Assembly: GCF_000815065.1 (NCBI RefSeq)
Contig: NZ_CP007585.1
Coordinates: forward strand, 124,001 to 188,000
DNA length: 64,000 nucleotides
Direction: 5' to 3'
From: Mesomycoplasma flocculare ATCC 27399
GTDB taxonomy: Bacteria > Bacillota_I > Bacilli_A > Mycoplasmatales > Metamycoplasmataceae
The translations under genes and the position numbers were made by a program. The notes below the pieces were generated by a model. That model was not told the DNA's origin. It did not search any database and saw only the letters and a list, made by a program, of their open reading frames with translations. Positions 31,202 through 41,134 of this stretch are shown here, one piece after another. Each line of letters begins with the position of its first letter. Positions within the stretch are counted from its first letter, which is position 1.

Positions 31202-32536
31202 ATGAATAATATTGAAAAAAGCGAAATAATTATTTCGCTTGTTGATGTTGAGAAAGAATTTGGTGATAAAAAAGTTTTAAATCAAATAAATTTGGACATT
31301 AAACGTGGAGATTTTGTTACTCTTTTAGGCCCTTCAGGTTCGGGAAAAACCACAATTCTAAGACTTATTGGCGGCTTTGAGTGAACAACAAGAGGCGAAA
31401 TTAAGTTTAATGATGTTGATATTAAAGACGTTCCTGCACATAAGCGAGATACAGCCACAATTTTTCAGGACTATGCGCTTTTTCCACATTTATCGGTCAG
31501 GGGGAATATTGAATTTGGCCTCAAATTAAAACGCATCAGGAAAAGCAAATCAGAAATTCCCGATTCAGTTTGAAAAAAATTTAGTGATTTAAAGAGAAAA
31601 TGGCAAACAAAACAAAATAAAAAAATTTCAGAATTAAATATTTTACAGGCCGCTTTAGAAAAACAGCTTGAAAATTCTGGCCTTGATGAGAAAAAACGCA
31701 AGAAATTACAAGATAAATTAGATAATTCTGATTTTAAATATTCAAATTGAGAAAATTATGTTTTTTTAAAATCAGAAAGTTTTGAAAAAAAATATCTTAC
31801 ACGAAAAATATCCAAGACCGAAATTAACAAGGAAATCACTGATATTATTGAACTTGTTGGGTTAAGTGGTAATGAAAATCGGGCAATTTCGGAATTATCG
31901 GGTGGGATGAAACAAAGAGTTGCCTTGGCAAGATCGCTTGTCATTGAGCCAGAAATTGTTTTATTAGATGAGCCTTTATCTGCATTAGATGCAAAAATTC
32001 GACAAAAAATGCAAGTTTTTCTCAAAAAAATACAACAAAAACTTGGATTAACCTTCATTTTTGTCACTCATGATCAAGACGAAGCACTACAATTATCAGA
32101 TAAAATTGCAATAATCAGAAACGGAAAAATTGCCCAATATGATGAACCTAAACAAATTTACGACTACCCCATAAATAAATGGGTGGCTAATTTCATTGGT
32201 GATTCTAATTTTTTTGAGGCAAAATTTCTTAAAAAAAATCAAGTGGAAATTCTTGGTTATCCTTTATATACAATTCATGATGAATTCCAAAAAAATCAAA
32301 AATTAGATGCACTAATTCGACCCGAAGACATTGATATTGACCTAAGTTCGGGCTATTTTAAAGGAAAAGTTATCCAAAATATTTATAAGGGTTCATATTA
32401 TTGACTTGATATAAAAGTGGAAAATAAAATAATTAACGTTGAGACTAATGATTTTTATGAGCTTGAAAGTGAAGTTTTTCTAAAATGAGACGATGATGCA
32501 ATACATTTAATGGAGATAGAAAATGAGTCTGTTTAA
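31202..32536 (+). CDS. potA: Spermidine/putrescine ABC transporter ATP-binding protein
   Basis: 444 residues. Energises polyamine import. Walker [10 protein letters not shown] (about residues 43-51), Q loop [10 protein letters not shown], signature [15 protein letters not shown], Walker [15 protein letters not shown], switch His VTHDQDEA, then a TOBE-type C-terminal domain. Between Q loop and signature sits an insertion of about 100 Lys/Glu-rich residues ([20 protein letters not shown] onward), known in mycoplasma PotA. TGA codons are Trp. Ribosome site AAGGGG. The potB start lies inside the last 14 bases. Confidence 0.93.
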
Positions 32537-33383
32537 ATTCTTTAGAAAATTTTATAAAAATTTTAACAAAAATTTAAATCTACGCATCAGCCTCGCTATT
32601 CCTTATGCATTTTTTTCACTGATTTTAATAATTATTCCACTAATTTTACTTTTTATAAAATCAGTAAGTCCGCTTTCGACTCAAGGTCAAAGTTTTGATA
32701 ATTATTTATTAATTAAGGAAAAAACTACATGACAAATTATTGCTCGTTCAATTTTTGTGGGTTTAGTTTGCGCTTTTGTTTGTTTGATTTTAGCATTTCC
32801 ATATGCTTTTTTTGTAGCTACTTCAAAATCAAAAATATTCAAAATTTATGCGCTTTCTTTAATAGTGTCGCCTTTAATTATTTTCACAATTGCAAAAGTT
32901 TTTGCAATTCGCGCTTTATTTTTGTCACTTTTTGATGAAAGTGAGTTAAATAATAACTATTTTATGATTCTTGGTCTAATTTTTTTGAATTTTCCTTTTA
33001 TGCTGTTGCCGCTTTATACAATTTTACGCGATATGCCGAAAAATTTACTTGAGGCAGGCACAGATTTAGGTTATTCGAAATTTTGAGTTCTAATCAAAGT
33101 AGTTATTCCTTATAGTTTTCGTGCAATTAGTTCGGGTTTTGCGCTTGTTTTTTTGATGGCATCAACTTCAATTGTTATCTCAGATAAACTTTTGCCAAAT
33201 GGTTCGCAAAATCAATTAATTGGAAATTTGATAAATAATTCAGCAAATACAGCTAATCCTTTTGATTTAGCGCGAGTTTCTTCACTTGTTTTAGTGACGC
33301 TTTTTGTTTTTATTGGAATTTATACATTAATTCATTTTATACCAATTATTATTATGAAAATAAAAGGATTTAAGTATGACTAA
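32523..33383 (+). CDS. potB: Spermidine/putrescine transporter permease PotB
   Basis: 286 residues with six predicted membrane helices. The inner-membrane permease motif is LLEAGTDLGYSKFWVLIKVVIPYS (EAA loop contacting PotA). A periplasmic-type loop follows the first helix. ATG at 32523 overlaps the potA end by 14 bases with a ribosome site GGAGATAGAA inside potA, indicating coupled translation. In-frame TGA at 32730 and 33084 are Trp. Confidence 0.92.
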
Positions 33384-34200
33384 AATAATTGATTTTTTTC
33401 AAAAACATGAAATTTTGAAAAAATCATATGTTTGATTTTTAATTATTATTTTTTATATTCCGATAATAGTGGGCGCAATTTTTGCTTTTAATGCGCCTTC
33501 AAAAAAAGGTTTTGTCTCAACTACTATAAATAAATTTTCATTACATGCTTTTGAAAAATTTGCAGATGAAAATTTTGTTTCAGCCTTTATTAATTCAGTA
33601 ATTATTGCTTTTTTTACAGCTATTATTGTCGTTTTTCTCTCGCTTTTGACAGTTTTTGCCCTCTGACGTCAAAAAAATAAAACAGCAAAAACTTATGTTA
33701 TTTTAACATCAAATATTCCGTTAATTAATCCAGATGTGATTACTGCAGTTGCGCTTGCTACAATTTTAGCGATTTTATTTGGTTCATTGTCAGCTGCTCA
33801 TGAAGGATTGTACCGCGCCGTTATTTCACATATTGTTATGACTCTTCCTTACGGAATTCTGCTTTTATTCCCAAAAAGTGAAAAATTCTCGCTTAATTTA
33901 TATGAAGCTGCACAAGATTTAGGCTATTCAAAAATAAAAGCCTGATTTTTAATTTATTTAAAACATATGTTACCAGCAATAATTTCTACTTTTTTTATTG
34001 TAGTTTTTTTATCTTTTGATGATTTTATTATCACAAAAATTACGTCCAATGCCCAAACAGTTGGAACTCTTTTATATCAAGGCACATTTAAAACTTGAGC
34101 GCTAATGTTAGGAACAATTATGCTATTTTTTGCCATTATTTCCAATTTTGTCTGAATTTATTACAAAAATAAAAAGGAAAAAAAATGAAACAAAACTTAG
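33376..34200 (+). CDS. potC: Spermidine/putrescine transporter permease PotC
   Basis: 274 residues, six helices, EAA loop LYEAAQDLGYSKIKAWFLIY. Partner of PotB in the membrane. It begins 8 bases before the potB stop (AAGGATTTAAGT precedes). A TGA near the end (34186-34188) must be Trp, so the protein finishes KKEKKWNKT at TAG 34198-34200, overlapping potD by 16 bases. Confidence 0.92.
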
Positions 34201-35900
34201 CGCGCTTTTTTTTAAAAATATCATTTGGAATTTCTTTAATTAGTACTGTTTTTATTGCATCTTTTTTAAAATCACAGTTTCCTTTTAAACCCGTTATTTA
34301 TAATTTTGAATCATATATTTCTGATCAAGGCCGTAATTTTATAAATATAAATTTTAATTATCGTGAATTTGGTAGTGTTTATGAATTTACTCGAGCAATC
34401 GAGGATAATCGCACAATTGCAGGTGTTGGTTCGGATTTCCAAATTGCGCGTTTAGCGCAAAAAGGAATGTTGCAAAAAATAGACTATTCAAAACTTTTCC
34501 CAAATTGACAACTTACAAAAGTTTTTGAAAAACCTAAGAATTATTATGATTTATCTCTTTTTCAAAAACAAGAATATATTAATAAAAAAAGAAAAGCTTT
34601 TGAACAAATTTTTCGTCCTGAAATTGTTGAACATATCGATAAATACGACCAATTTATGAAACAAGCAGATGATCCTAAAAAAGATTTAGATATTGATAAT
34701 GACGGAATAAAAGACCGTTTTTGAGAGTTTTTTATTCCTTATTTTACTCAAGACAAGGTTGTTGTCTACACAATTGGTGATTATGAAAAAAATGGAAAAA
34801 GAGTAAATTTACGCGAGTTCCAGAAAAATTGAACTCCAGAATTTCGCAAGGCAATTCAGGAAAAAGGACTAAAATTTCAAGACCAATCACTAGTTGGTAT
34901 CGGAAAAACACTACGTAAAAATGGGTATAGTTTTTTTGAATGAACCGAAGCTATGCGCGATAATTTATTAATTGGCAGTGAAAAAATAAATCAATATGGA
35001 ACAATTATTACCGAAAAAAACTATAAATCTTTAGTTGATGGATTTATTAACTATGTTACAGAAATTTCTGGTTTTGATTATTTTAACCTTCAACACAACG
35101 TTTTTAAAACATCAGGACTTGATTTAGTAAATTCAGTAATTGACCCTTCTTTGAAGCAAGATGTTGGATTATTATATAACGGAGACTCTCTTGATGCCCA
35201 TTATTCTAAAGATAATTATGCTGAGCTTGAAGACGAAAACACAATAGCAATTATCCGCCCAAAAAACAATTTAACACTTTTAGACGGTTGAATTATCTTA
35301 AAAAATACATCGCCAGAATTAACAAATAAAGTTTATAACACACTTTATCAAGGAATTTTTAAAGGTGAAGAACTCGAATTTGATGAACTGATTGATGCTG
35401 TTAAAACCGAAGTCGAATTTTCCTATCAGCTAAATCCAGAAACAGAAAAATTTGAGAATAAAAAGGGCAAGGGTTTTAAATTTGACTATAATCTACTACC
35501 AGTTTTGGCAAATTTTGATTTTATAAATTATACACCAACATTTAGAAAATCATTTGAATTTTTCAAAAAATTTTATTTTAATAATGCACTTGCAACTGTT
35601 CGATCAAGCAAAGAAGGCGAGAATATTTTAGTATTTATTGATGAAAATAATAAAATTATCACTGATTTAAATGATTTGCGTTTCAGCAAAATAAAATCAG
35701 AAATTTTTGAAAAAACTTCACTTCGAGCGCTAAATATGTATCTTTCCCAACAAAAACAACAAACTTTATATGGAAATATGCCAACAAAGGATAATGTTGA
35801 TGAAGGCCTTTATTCAATAAATTATACTTTTCTGAGACCAATTGATGAACAATTAGCCTCACAAATTCGAACTTATTATAATCTAAAAATAAAAAATTAA
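34185..35900 (+). CDS. potD: Polyamine-binding protein PotD, large mycoplasma type
   Basis: 571 residues, larger than the roughly 350 of typical PotD. A single N-terminal hydrophobic segment (about residues 7-27, LKISFGISLISTVFIASFLK) anchors it; no lipobox Cys. The substrate-binding fold is suggested by KPVIYNFESYISDQ, the motif ALAGVGSD-like (TIAGVGSDFQIARLAQKGML) and NTIAIIRPKNNLTLLDGW. The insertion around residues 110-250 is lineage-specific. Last gene of potABCD; context makes polyamine binding the best call, though another oligocation is possible. Confidence 0.85.
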
Positions 35901-35933
35901 CAATTTTTTCTTGTTTAATTAAAATATTTAAAT

Positions 35934-35964
35934 TTTACAAATTTTTTCTTAATTATTGTAAAAT
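35934..35964 (+). promoter_or_regulatory. Promoter of the LRR lipoprotein (probably leaderless)
   Basis: TTTACA at 35934-35939, 19-base spacer, TAAAAT at 35959-35964, then ATG 7 bases later at 35972. Sequence and spacing nearly match the ktrA promoter at 26895-26925. Confidence 0.55.
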
Positions 35965-35971
35965 TTTTCTT

Positions 35972-36808
35972 ATGCTAAAAATTAGAAAATTTTTAAAGAT
36001 TATCTTTATTTTTTCGCCTGTAATTGTCTTTTTTTCTTGCGGCGAGACAGTTACACAAGCAGAAAAACTTTTAACAGGCGAAAATAAAGAAGCATCACCA
36101 TATGTAAAAATTGATGAAAAAACAAAGTCATTTACATTAGACTTATCAACTTCTAGGATTGAAAAGCTCGAAAAATCAGCTTTTTTTAGTTTAAAATCAC
36201 GATTTTACCAAAAATTAAATGCCCAAAGTCTAGATGAAAAAAACACGAATGATTCAAAAAGCAGTAAATCTAATGGCGAAAAAATAAATTTTTACTTTTT
36301 ATCCAAAATAATTTTCCCTGATTCACTTATTGAAATTGAAGATTATGCTTTTTACGTTGATAGCGCAAATTTAACTAAATGCGAAAAGATTCTTGAACTT
36401 GATTTTTCAAAAGCAAACAAACTTCAAAAAATTGGAAATTTTGCATTTCAAGGGAATAATGTAAAAACTCTTGTTCTACCGCCATCAATCAAGTCAATCG
36501 GAAAACAAGCTTTTGCGAAAAATCAATTAGAACAGGTAGATTTTTCGCAAGCCAAAAAATTAGAAGAAATTCAAACTGGTGCTTTTTTTGATAACAAAAT
36601 TAAAGAACTTGATTTTTCAGCAAATTCAAATTTAGTTGAAATTTTCCCAGGAAGTTTTGAGTCAAATCAAATTGAAAAGGTAAAATTTAATATAAATTCT
36701 AAACCAATCATAATTAGAAATTCTGTTTTTAAAGATAATGTTATTAAAACCGAAGTAGGTATTGAAAATCTCCCAAAAAATAGCAAACTTGAAAATATTT
36801 TTTCTTAA
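35972..36808 (+). CDS. BspA-type leucine-rich-repeat lipoprotein
   Basis: 278 residues. Lipobox IVFFSC (Cys23 region) gives a membrane-anchored surface lipoprotein. From about residue 105 it is made of BspA/LRR_5-type repeats of roughly 23 residues: SLIEIEDYAF, KLQKIGNFAFQGNNVKTLVLP, SIKSIGKQAFAKNQLEQVDFS, KLEEIQTGAFFDNKIKELDFS, NLVEIFPGSFESNQIEKVKF. Such repeats usually bind host proteins or mediate adhesion. No ribosome site; the promoter abuts the start. Function as an adhesin is inferred from family. Confidence 0.8.
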   Translation: MLKIRKFLKIIFIFSPVIVFFSCGETVTQAEKLLTGENKEASPYVKIDEKTKSFTLDLSTSRIEKLEKSAFFSLKSRFYQKLNAQSLDEKNTNDSKSSKSNGEKINFYFLSKIIFPDSLIEIEDYAFYVDSANLTKCEKILELDFSKANKLQKIGNFAFQGNNVKTLVLPPSIKSIGKQAFAKNQLEQVDFSQAKKLEEIQTGAFFDNKIKELDFSANSNLVEIFPGSFESNQIEKVKFNINSKPIIIRNSVFKDNVIKTEVGIENLPKNSKLENIFS

Positions 36809-36820
36809 TTTTTAATATTT

Positions 36821-37348
36821 TTATTTTATATATAAAGGAAAAATATTAATTAAATCATTTTCTTTTTTAAATAATTTTTTCGCTTCGCCAAAATTTAAAA
36901 ATATTAAGTTATAGTTTATTTCGCTGCCTTTTTCAAATTTTTCCTTAATTTCAAAAATTTCAGATGTTATTTTTCCATTTTTTGCAAAAGCGCTAAACTG
37001 TGATTTCTCGCTATAGTCGATAAAATATTGTTTATTTTCGTTTACTCTAAAAGAAAGCAAGCTAAAAGATGAACAAGTTCATAGCTCTTTTTTTCTTATC
37101 TGTGCAAATGTTCTAAAAAAGGTTAGGCCTATTCTACAACCCGTAAAATTTCCTGGGCCTAAATTAATAAAAAAAGCTGTAAATTCCGTGATTTTTAAGT
37201 TATTTTTAAATAGAATTTTGCTTACTAGCTCAGGTAAATGGTCCGCCTTATTTTTTATTTCACTAATTTGAGAATCAATTAGTTTAAAATGTTTGTCAAA
37301 AACAGCAAGCGCTAAAAATTTGCCTGTTGTGTCAATAAAAAAATTCAT
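36821..37348 (-). CDS. tsaB: tRNA threonylcarbamoyladenosine biosynthesis protein TsaB
   Basis: 175 residues, shorter than the roughly 230 of E. coli TsaB but normal for mollicutes. Starts FFIDTTGKFLALAVF (ASKHA nucleotide-fold start) and carries the diagnostic GPGNFTGCRIGL (family GPGSFTGLRIG) at about residues 63-74. It pairs with TsaD for t6A modification of tRNAs reading ANN codons. TGA at 37076-37078 is Trp. Its stop lies only 12 bases from the stop of the convergent LRR lipoprotein. Confidence 0.88.
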
Positions 37349-37405
37349 AATATCTAAGAAATTTTAATACAAAAATATTTAAAATGTTTTAAAATCCGGA
37401 ATTTT

Positions 37406-38746
37406 CTAATCTAAATTGTATTGTGGTGGGGCATATCTTCTTCAAGCAAGAAAGTATTTACCCGGTTTGTTAATTAGAAAGTTTACATTTGAAACTTTTA
37501 TCCGGTATTGCCCATTCTCAAATGCGTTAAAACTTATTTTATCATAAGGGCTAATTTTCGAGTTTGCATCAATTATTTTTTGTCATCCTCCTCGGTAAAT
37601 TTCAATTGAAATATCAAAATCGTTTAACTTGAAATTAGGTCGGCCATTAAAAAGCGCGCTAAAACTGTCTCTTATGTTTTTGCTAATATTATAAAAAAAG
37701 CCCATAAATCCTGATAAGTATTCCCCTTTTACCTCTTTTTCTGAAAATTTATCATGAAAAACTATAGCGGAAAATTTTTGTCCTTTTCTTAGCTCAAAAG
37801 GATTTGATGTATACTCGTTACCGTCAAATTTATTGTATAAGTAATTTCCTTGTTCCAAAGTTGAATGTGCATCTCTATAATTTATAAAACCAAAACCTTC
37901 ATTTGAATGAGAACCGTTAAAACCTAAATTACTATTTTCTGAAGGCGAAGCTGTTAAGGAAAGAGCGGTCATCATTTTAAGATTTCTTTCTTTTAGACTT
38001 TCATAGCTATCAAAACTGGATGAAAGATGGCTGAAAAGCGCAGCTAGAAGAAAGGAAGAATAAAATTCAATGTTTGATGAATGTGAGCTTAATTGATAAC
38101 TAAATTTTAGTTCAGGAACAATAAAATGGTTTGATTTTACTGCTCCAAAACCATCTCCAAAAATTTTCGTGTGACTAAGAATTTGGTTATTCGTTTTAAA
38201 TCGATCATCTGTTTTGGCAAAAAAACTAAAATTACTATTAATTTCATCCCCAGGAATTTTACTTCCATCAAAAAAGCTTATAATTCCTGTTTTTCCACTT
38301 CAAAGATCAAGAAAATCCCCAAATTTAATTTGATCATAACCATTTTGAAATAAACCGTTTAAAAACGTTCTTTCTTCTTTATATAGATGTAACAGCATCT
38401 CAATCCCGACGGTTTCAAAATGTTTAAGTCCATTTAGTCATTGTTCTTTTGTTTTAAAACGATAGACAACTAGTTCCGAATTTGGGGAAAAAAATTGAAA
38501 AATTGACTGTAAATTATTATAGTTTGTGTTATTGTCTTTTCCATTTTCTTCGATTAAAACACCAACTTTGACGTTTCTATTTAACTGGTTTAAATTTTTG
38601 TCAAAATTTAATTTTTTTGCCAATTCTTTAAAATTAAAATTAAGATCTAAAGGATTAGACAATACTGGCCCTTTTTGACTAAAAATAAAAAAAGGGTTCA
38701 AAATTAACAAACCAGAACTTGCCAATAACATGAACATTTTTTTCAT
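37406..38746 (-). CDS. Exported protein, hypothetical (possible degenerate subtilisin-like fold)
   Basis: 446 residues with code 4 (Trp at TGA 38438, 37583 and others). The N-terminus MKKMFMLLASSGLLILNPFF is a signal or anchor. The start at 38746 is preferred because AAGGGAAAA lies about 10 bases upstream; an earlier in-frame ATG at 38776 has no ribosome site. Segments KVGVLIEENG, FSPNSELVVYRF and a helix followed by LKMMTALSLTAS faintly resemble the strand, post-His and post-Ser regions of subtilases, but no HGTH or GTSxAxP is present, so any such protein would lack activity. Otherwise unrecognised. It is divergent from pyrH. Confidence 0.65.
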
Positions 38747-38877
38747 TTTCTTATTTTCCCTTTTCTTGTTTTTCATATATATTTAAATTTATTTGAACAT
38801 TTTTCTTAAAAAAAGTAAAATCAGTAACTTTTTCCTAAAATTTTCTATTTTTAATAAAAATTATTCATAAAATAAAG

Positions 38878-38883
38878 TATAAT
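38878..38883 (+). promoter_or_regulatory. -10 box of the pyrH operon promoter
   Basis: TATAAT 22 bases before the pyrH ATG; the short leader holds TTTTAGGG as ribosome site. Confidence 0.55.
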
Positions 38884-38905
38884 TAAAGAAACTTTTAGGG
38901 CTAAC

Positions 38906-39616
38906 ATGAATTCAACTATTCTCATTAAACTTTCTGGTGAAAGTCTTGCTAATAAACAAAAATCGCTTGCAATTGATTATGAACTTGTGCGAGAAATTGG
39001 TTTTCAGCTCAAAGAGATACAGAATTTAGGGCATAAGATTTTAATTGTGATCGGTGGCGGGAATTTCTGACGCGGAACTTCAGCTGCTAAAAACGGCATA
39101 GACCGCAATACTGCAGATTATATTGGCATGCTTGGGACTATAATGAATGGTCTCGCACTTGAGTCAGTTTTCCGTGATCTTGGAATTAAAACCCGTGTTT
39201 TGTCATCAATGAGTTTAGATCCACGAATTTGCGAGTATTTTGTAAGAGAAAAAGCAATAAAATACTTATCTGATGGTAATGTTTTAATTTTTGTTGGCGG
39301 AACTGGGCGACCATTTTTTACAACTGATAGTGCTGCAACACTTTTTGCTTCCGAAATGAGAGCTGACATTATTTTGGTCGGAAAAAATAATGTCAATGGA
39401 ATTTTTGATTCTGATCCAAATATTAACCCAAATGCGGTTAGATATGATAAAATTAGTTATGATCAAGTTATTGAAAAAAACCTTAAAGTTATGGATTCAA
39501 CCGCTTTTTCAATGGCACGTGATAACAAAATTAGATTGTTAATTTTTGATATTAAGGAAAAAAATAGCATTTCTAAATTAATAAAAGGACAAATTAAACA
39601 TACGGAGGTCTATTAG
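38906..39616 (+). CDS. pyrH: UMP kinase
   Basis: 236 residues, usual length. Phosphorylates UMP to UDP with ATP. Amino-acid-kinase fold: ILIKLSGESLA at the N-terminus, VIGGGNFWRG (Trp from TGA at 39068), DYIGMLGTIMNGLALE, GGTGRPFFTTDSAATL and KNNVNGIFDSDP. First gene of pyrH-frr-cdsA-polC, the common bacterial order. Confidence 0.97.
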
Positions 39617-39618
39617 AT

Positions 39619-40179
39619 TTGAAAACTGAAATTGAATTCAATTTTTATAAAGAAATTTTAGAAAAAAAAAGCAAGGATGTTTTTATTTTCCTTGAAAAAA
39701 GTTTTCAAAAAGTAACTATTGGAGCACCAAATCCACAATTGATTTCTCATATAAAAGTAAATTTTTACGATGTTTTAACACCAATTAATGAAATTGCCGC
39801 AATTTCTGCGCCAGCCCCACTTCAGCTTTTGGTAAAACCCTACGAGATTAAGATTGTTAAAGAAATAGCAAGTACAATTGTTGCATCAAAAATTGATGCA
39901 CAAGTTCAAAAGGAAGCTAATCAAGTACGCCTAATTTTTCCCGAACCAACACAACAAAAAAGACAAGAAAGTGTGAGTCAGCTAAAAAAAATTCACGAAG
40001 AGGCAAAAGTAAGAATGCGACTGATTCGTCAAGATGTTAATAAATTAATAAAAAAAGAAGAGTTTTCTGAAGATCTTGAAAAAGATTATCTCAATCAAGT
40101 TCAGAAAAATATAAACTCACAAATAGAAAAAATTGACGAACTTTTTGATAAAAAAGTTCACGAAATTCAGACTATTTAA
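39619..40179 (+). CDS. frr: Ribosome recycling factor
   Basis: 186 residues. Splits post-termination ribosomes with EF-G. The three-helix bundle and hinge are visible: PQLISHIKVNFYDVLTPINE, central beta domain with PEPTQQKRQESVSQLKKIHE, C-terminal helix. The start is TTG at 39619: GGAGGT at 39604-39609 is ideally spaced and no ATG fits. Two bases separate it from the pyrH stop. Confidence 0.95.
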   Translation: MKTEIEFNFYKEILEKKSKDVFIFLEKSFQKVTIGAPNPQLISHIKVNFYDVLTPINEIAAISAPAPLQLLVKPYEIKIVKEIASTIVASKIDAQVQKEANQVRLIFPEPTQQKRQESVSQLKKIHEEAKVRMRLIRQDVNKLIKKEEFSEDLEKDYLNQVQKNINSQIEKIDELFDKKVHEIQTI

Positions 40180-40181
40180 AA

Positions 40182-41108
40182 ATGCGGGCAACTTACCCAA
40201 AACCTTTGCCTACAGATTTTTCTTATCGGTTTTTATATTCTATTTTATTTTTGGTAATATTTTTACCAATTTTATTTATTGGTTATTATTTTGTTTTTTG
40301 AGGCCGAATAGTTTCGTTTATTTTTTTAAACTTGTTCTTATTTTATAGTCTTTTTGAGATTTTTTCCCATTTTCAAGTCAAAAAATTTTTTGCGGTTTTG
40401 CTATCTTTTTTTGGTGTTTTTTTATTTTCTGTTCCTGCAAAAAAAGAGATAATTGATATTAATTTTTCGCCAGAAACAAATTTTGACTGAAATTTGGTTC
40501 TTTATTTGATTAAAAACCAATTTTTAGATTATCATATTTTTTTCATTTTAACACTTACTGTAGTAGTTAGTTTTTTTGATGATAAAATAGAAAAAAAACA
40601 CAAATTTTTAATTGGTTCGTTATTAAAATTTAGTATAATTTACGTAGCGAGTTTCTTTTTTAGATTTTTGTGGATTTTAAACACTTTTAACGTATTTTTA
40701 GTTATTTTTTTGATTTCAATTGCAATAATTAGTGACACTTTTGGTTATATTTTTGGCTTAATTTTAGGTAAAAAATTTTTTAAAAAAAATTTTAATTTTT
40801 CGCCAAATAAGTCCATTGAAGGTTTTATTTTTTCTTTTGTTTTCAGTTCAATTCTAGTTTTTTTAGTTTTATTAAATTTAGATCTTAATATTAAAATAAG
40901 CGCGTATTTACCATTTAAAATTTTGTCTATTTTCCTTTTGCCGCTCGGGTCAATTACAGGCGATGCTTTTTTCTCAGTTGTAAAAAGATACTTAAAAATA
41001 AAGGATTTTTCACAAATTATCAAATGTCATGGCGGTCTTTTTGATCGGTTTGATTCAATTTCCTTTGTTTTTTTAACATTTTCAATTATCATAATTACAA
41101 CAGCATAA
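40182..41108 (+). CDS. cdsA: Phosphatidate cytidylyltransferase
   Basis: 308 residues, about eight membrane helices. Makes CDP-diacylglycerol for phospholipid synthesis. CdsA signature near the C-terminus: SDTFGYIFGLILGKKFF, then SPNKSIEGF, SITGDAFFSVVKRYLKIKDF and GGLFDRFDS. Two TGA codons in the N-terminal half are Trp. The ATG follows the frr stop by two bases, so it is translated from the same mRNA. Confidence 0.93.
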
Positions 41109-41134
41109 TTTTTTAGATGTAAACGAGAGTGTTC

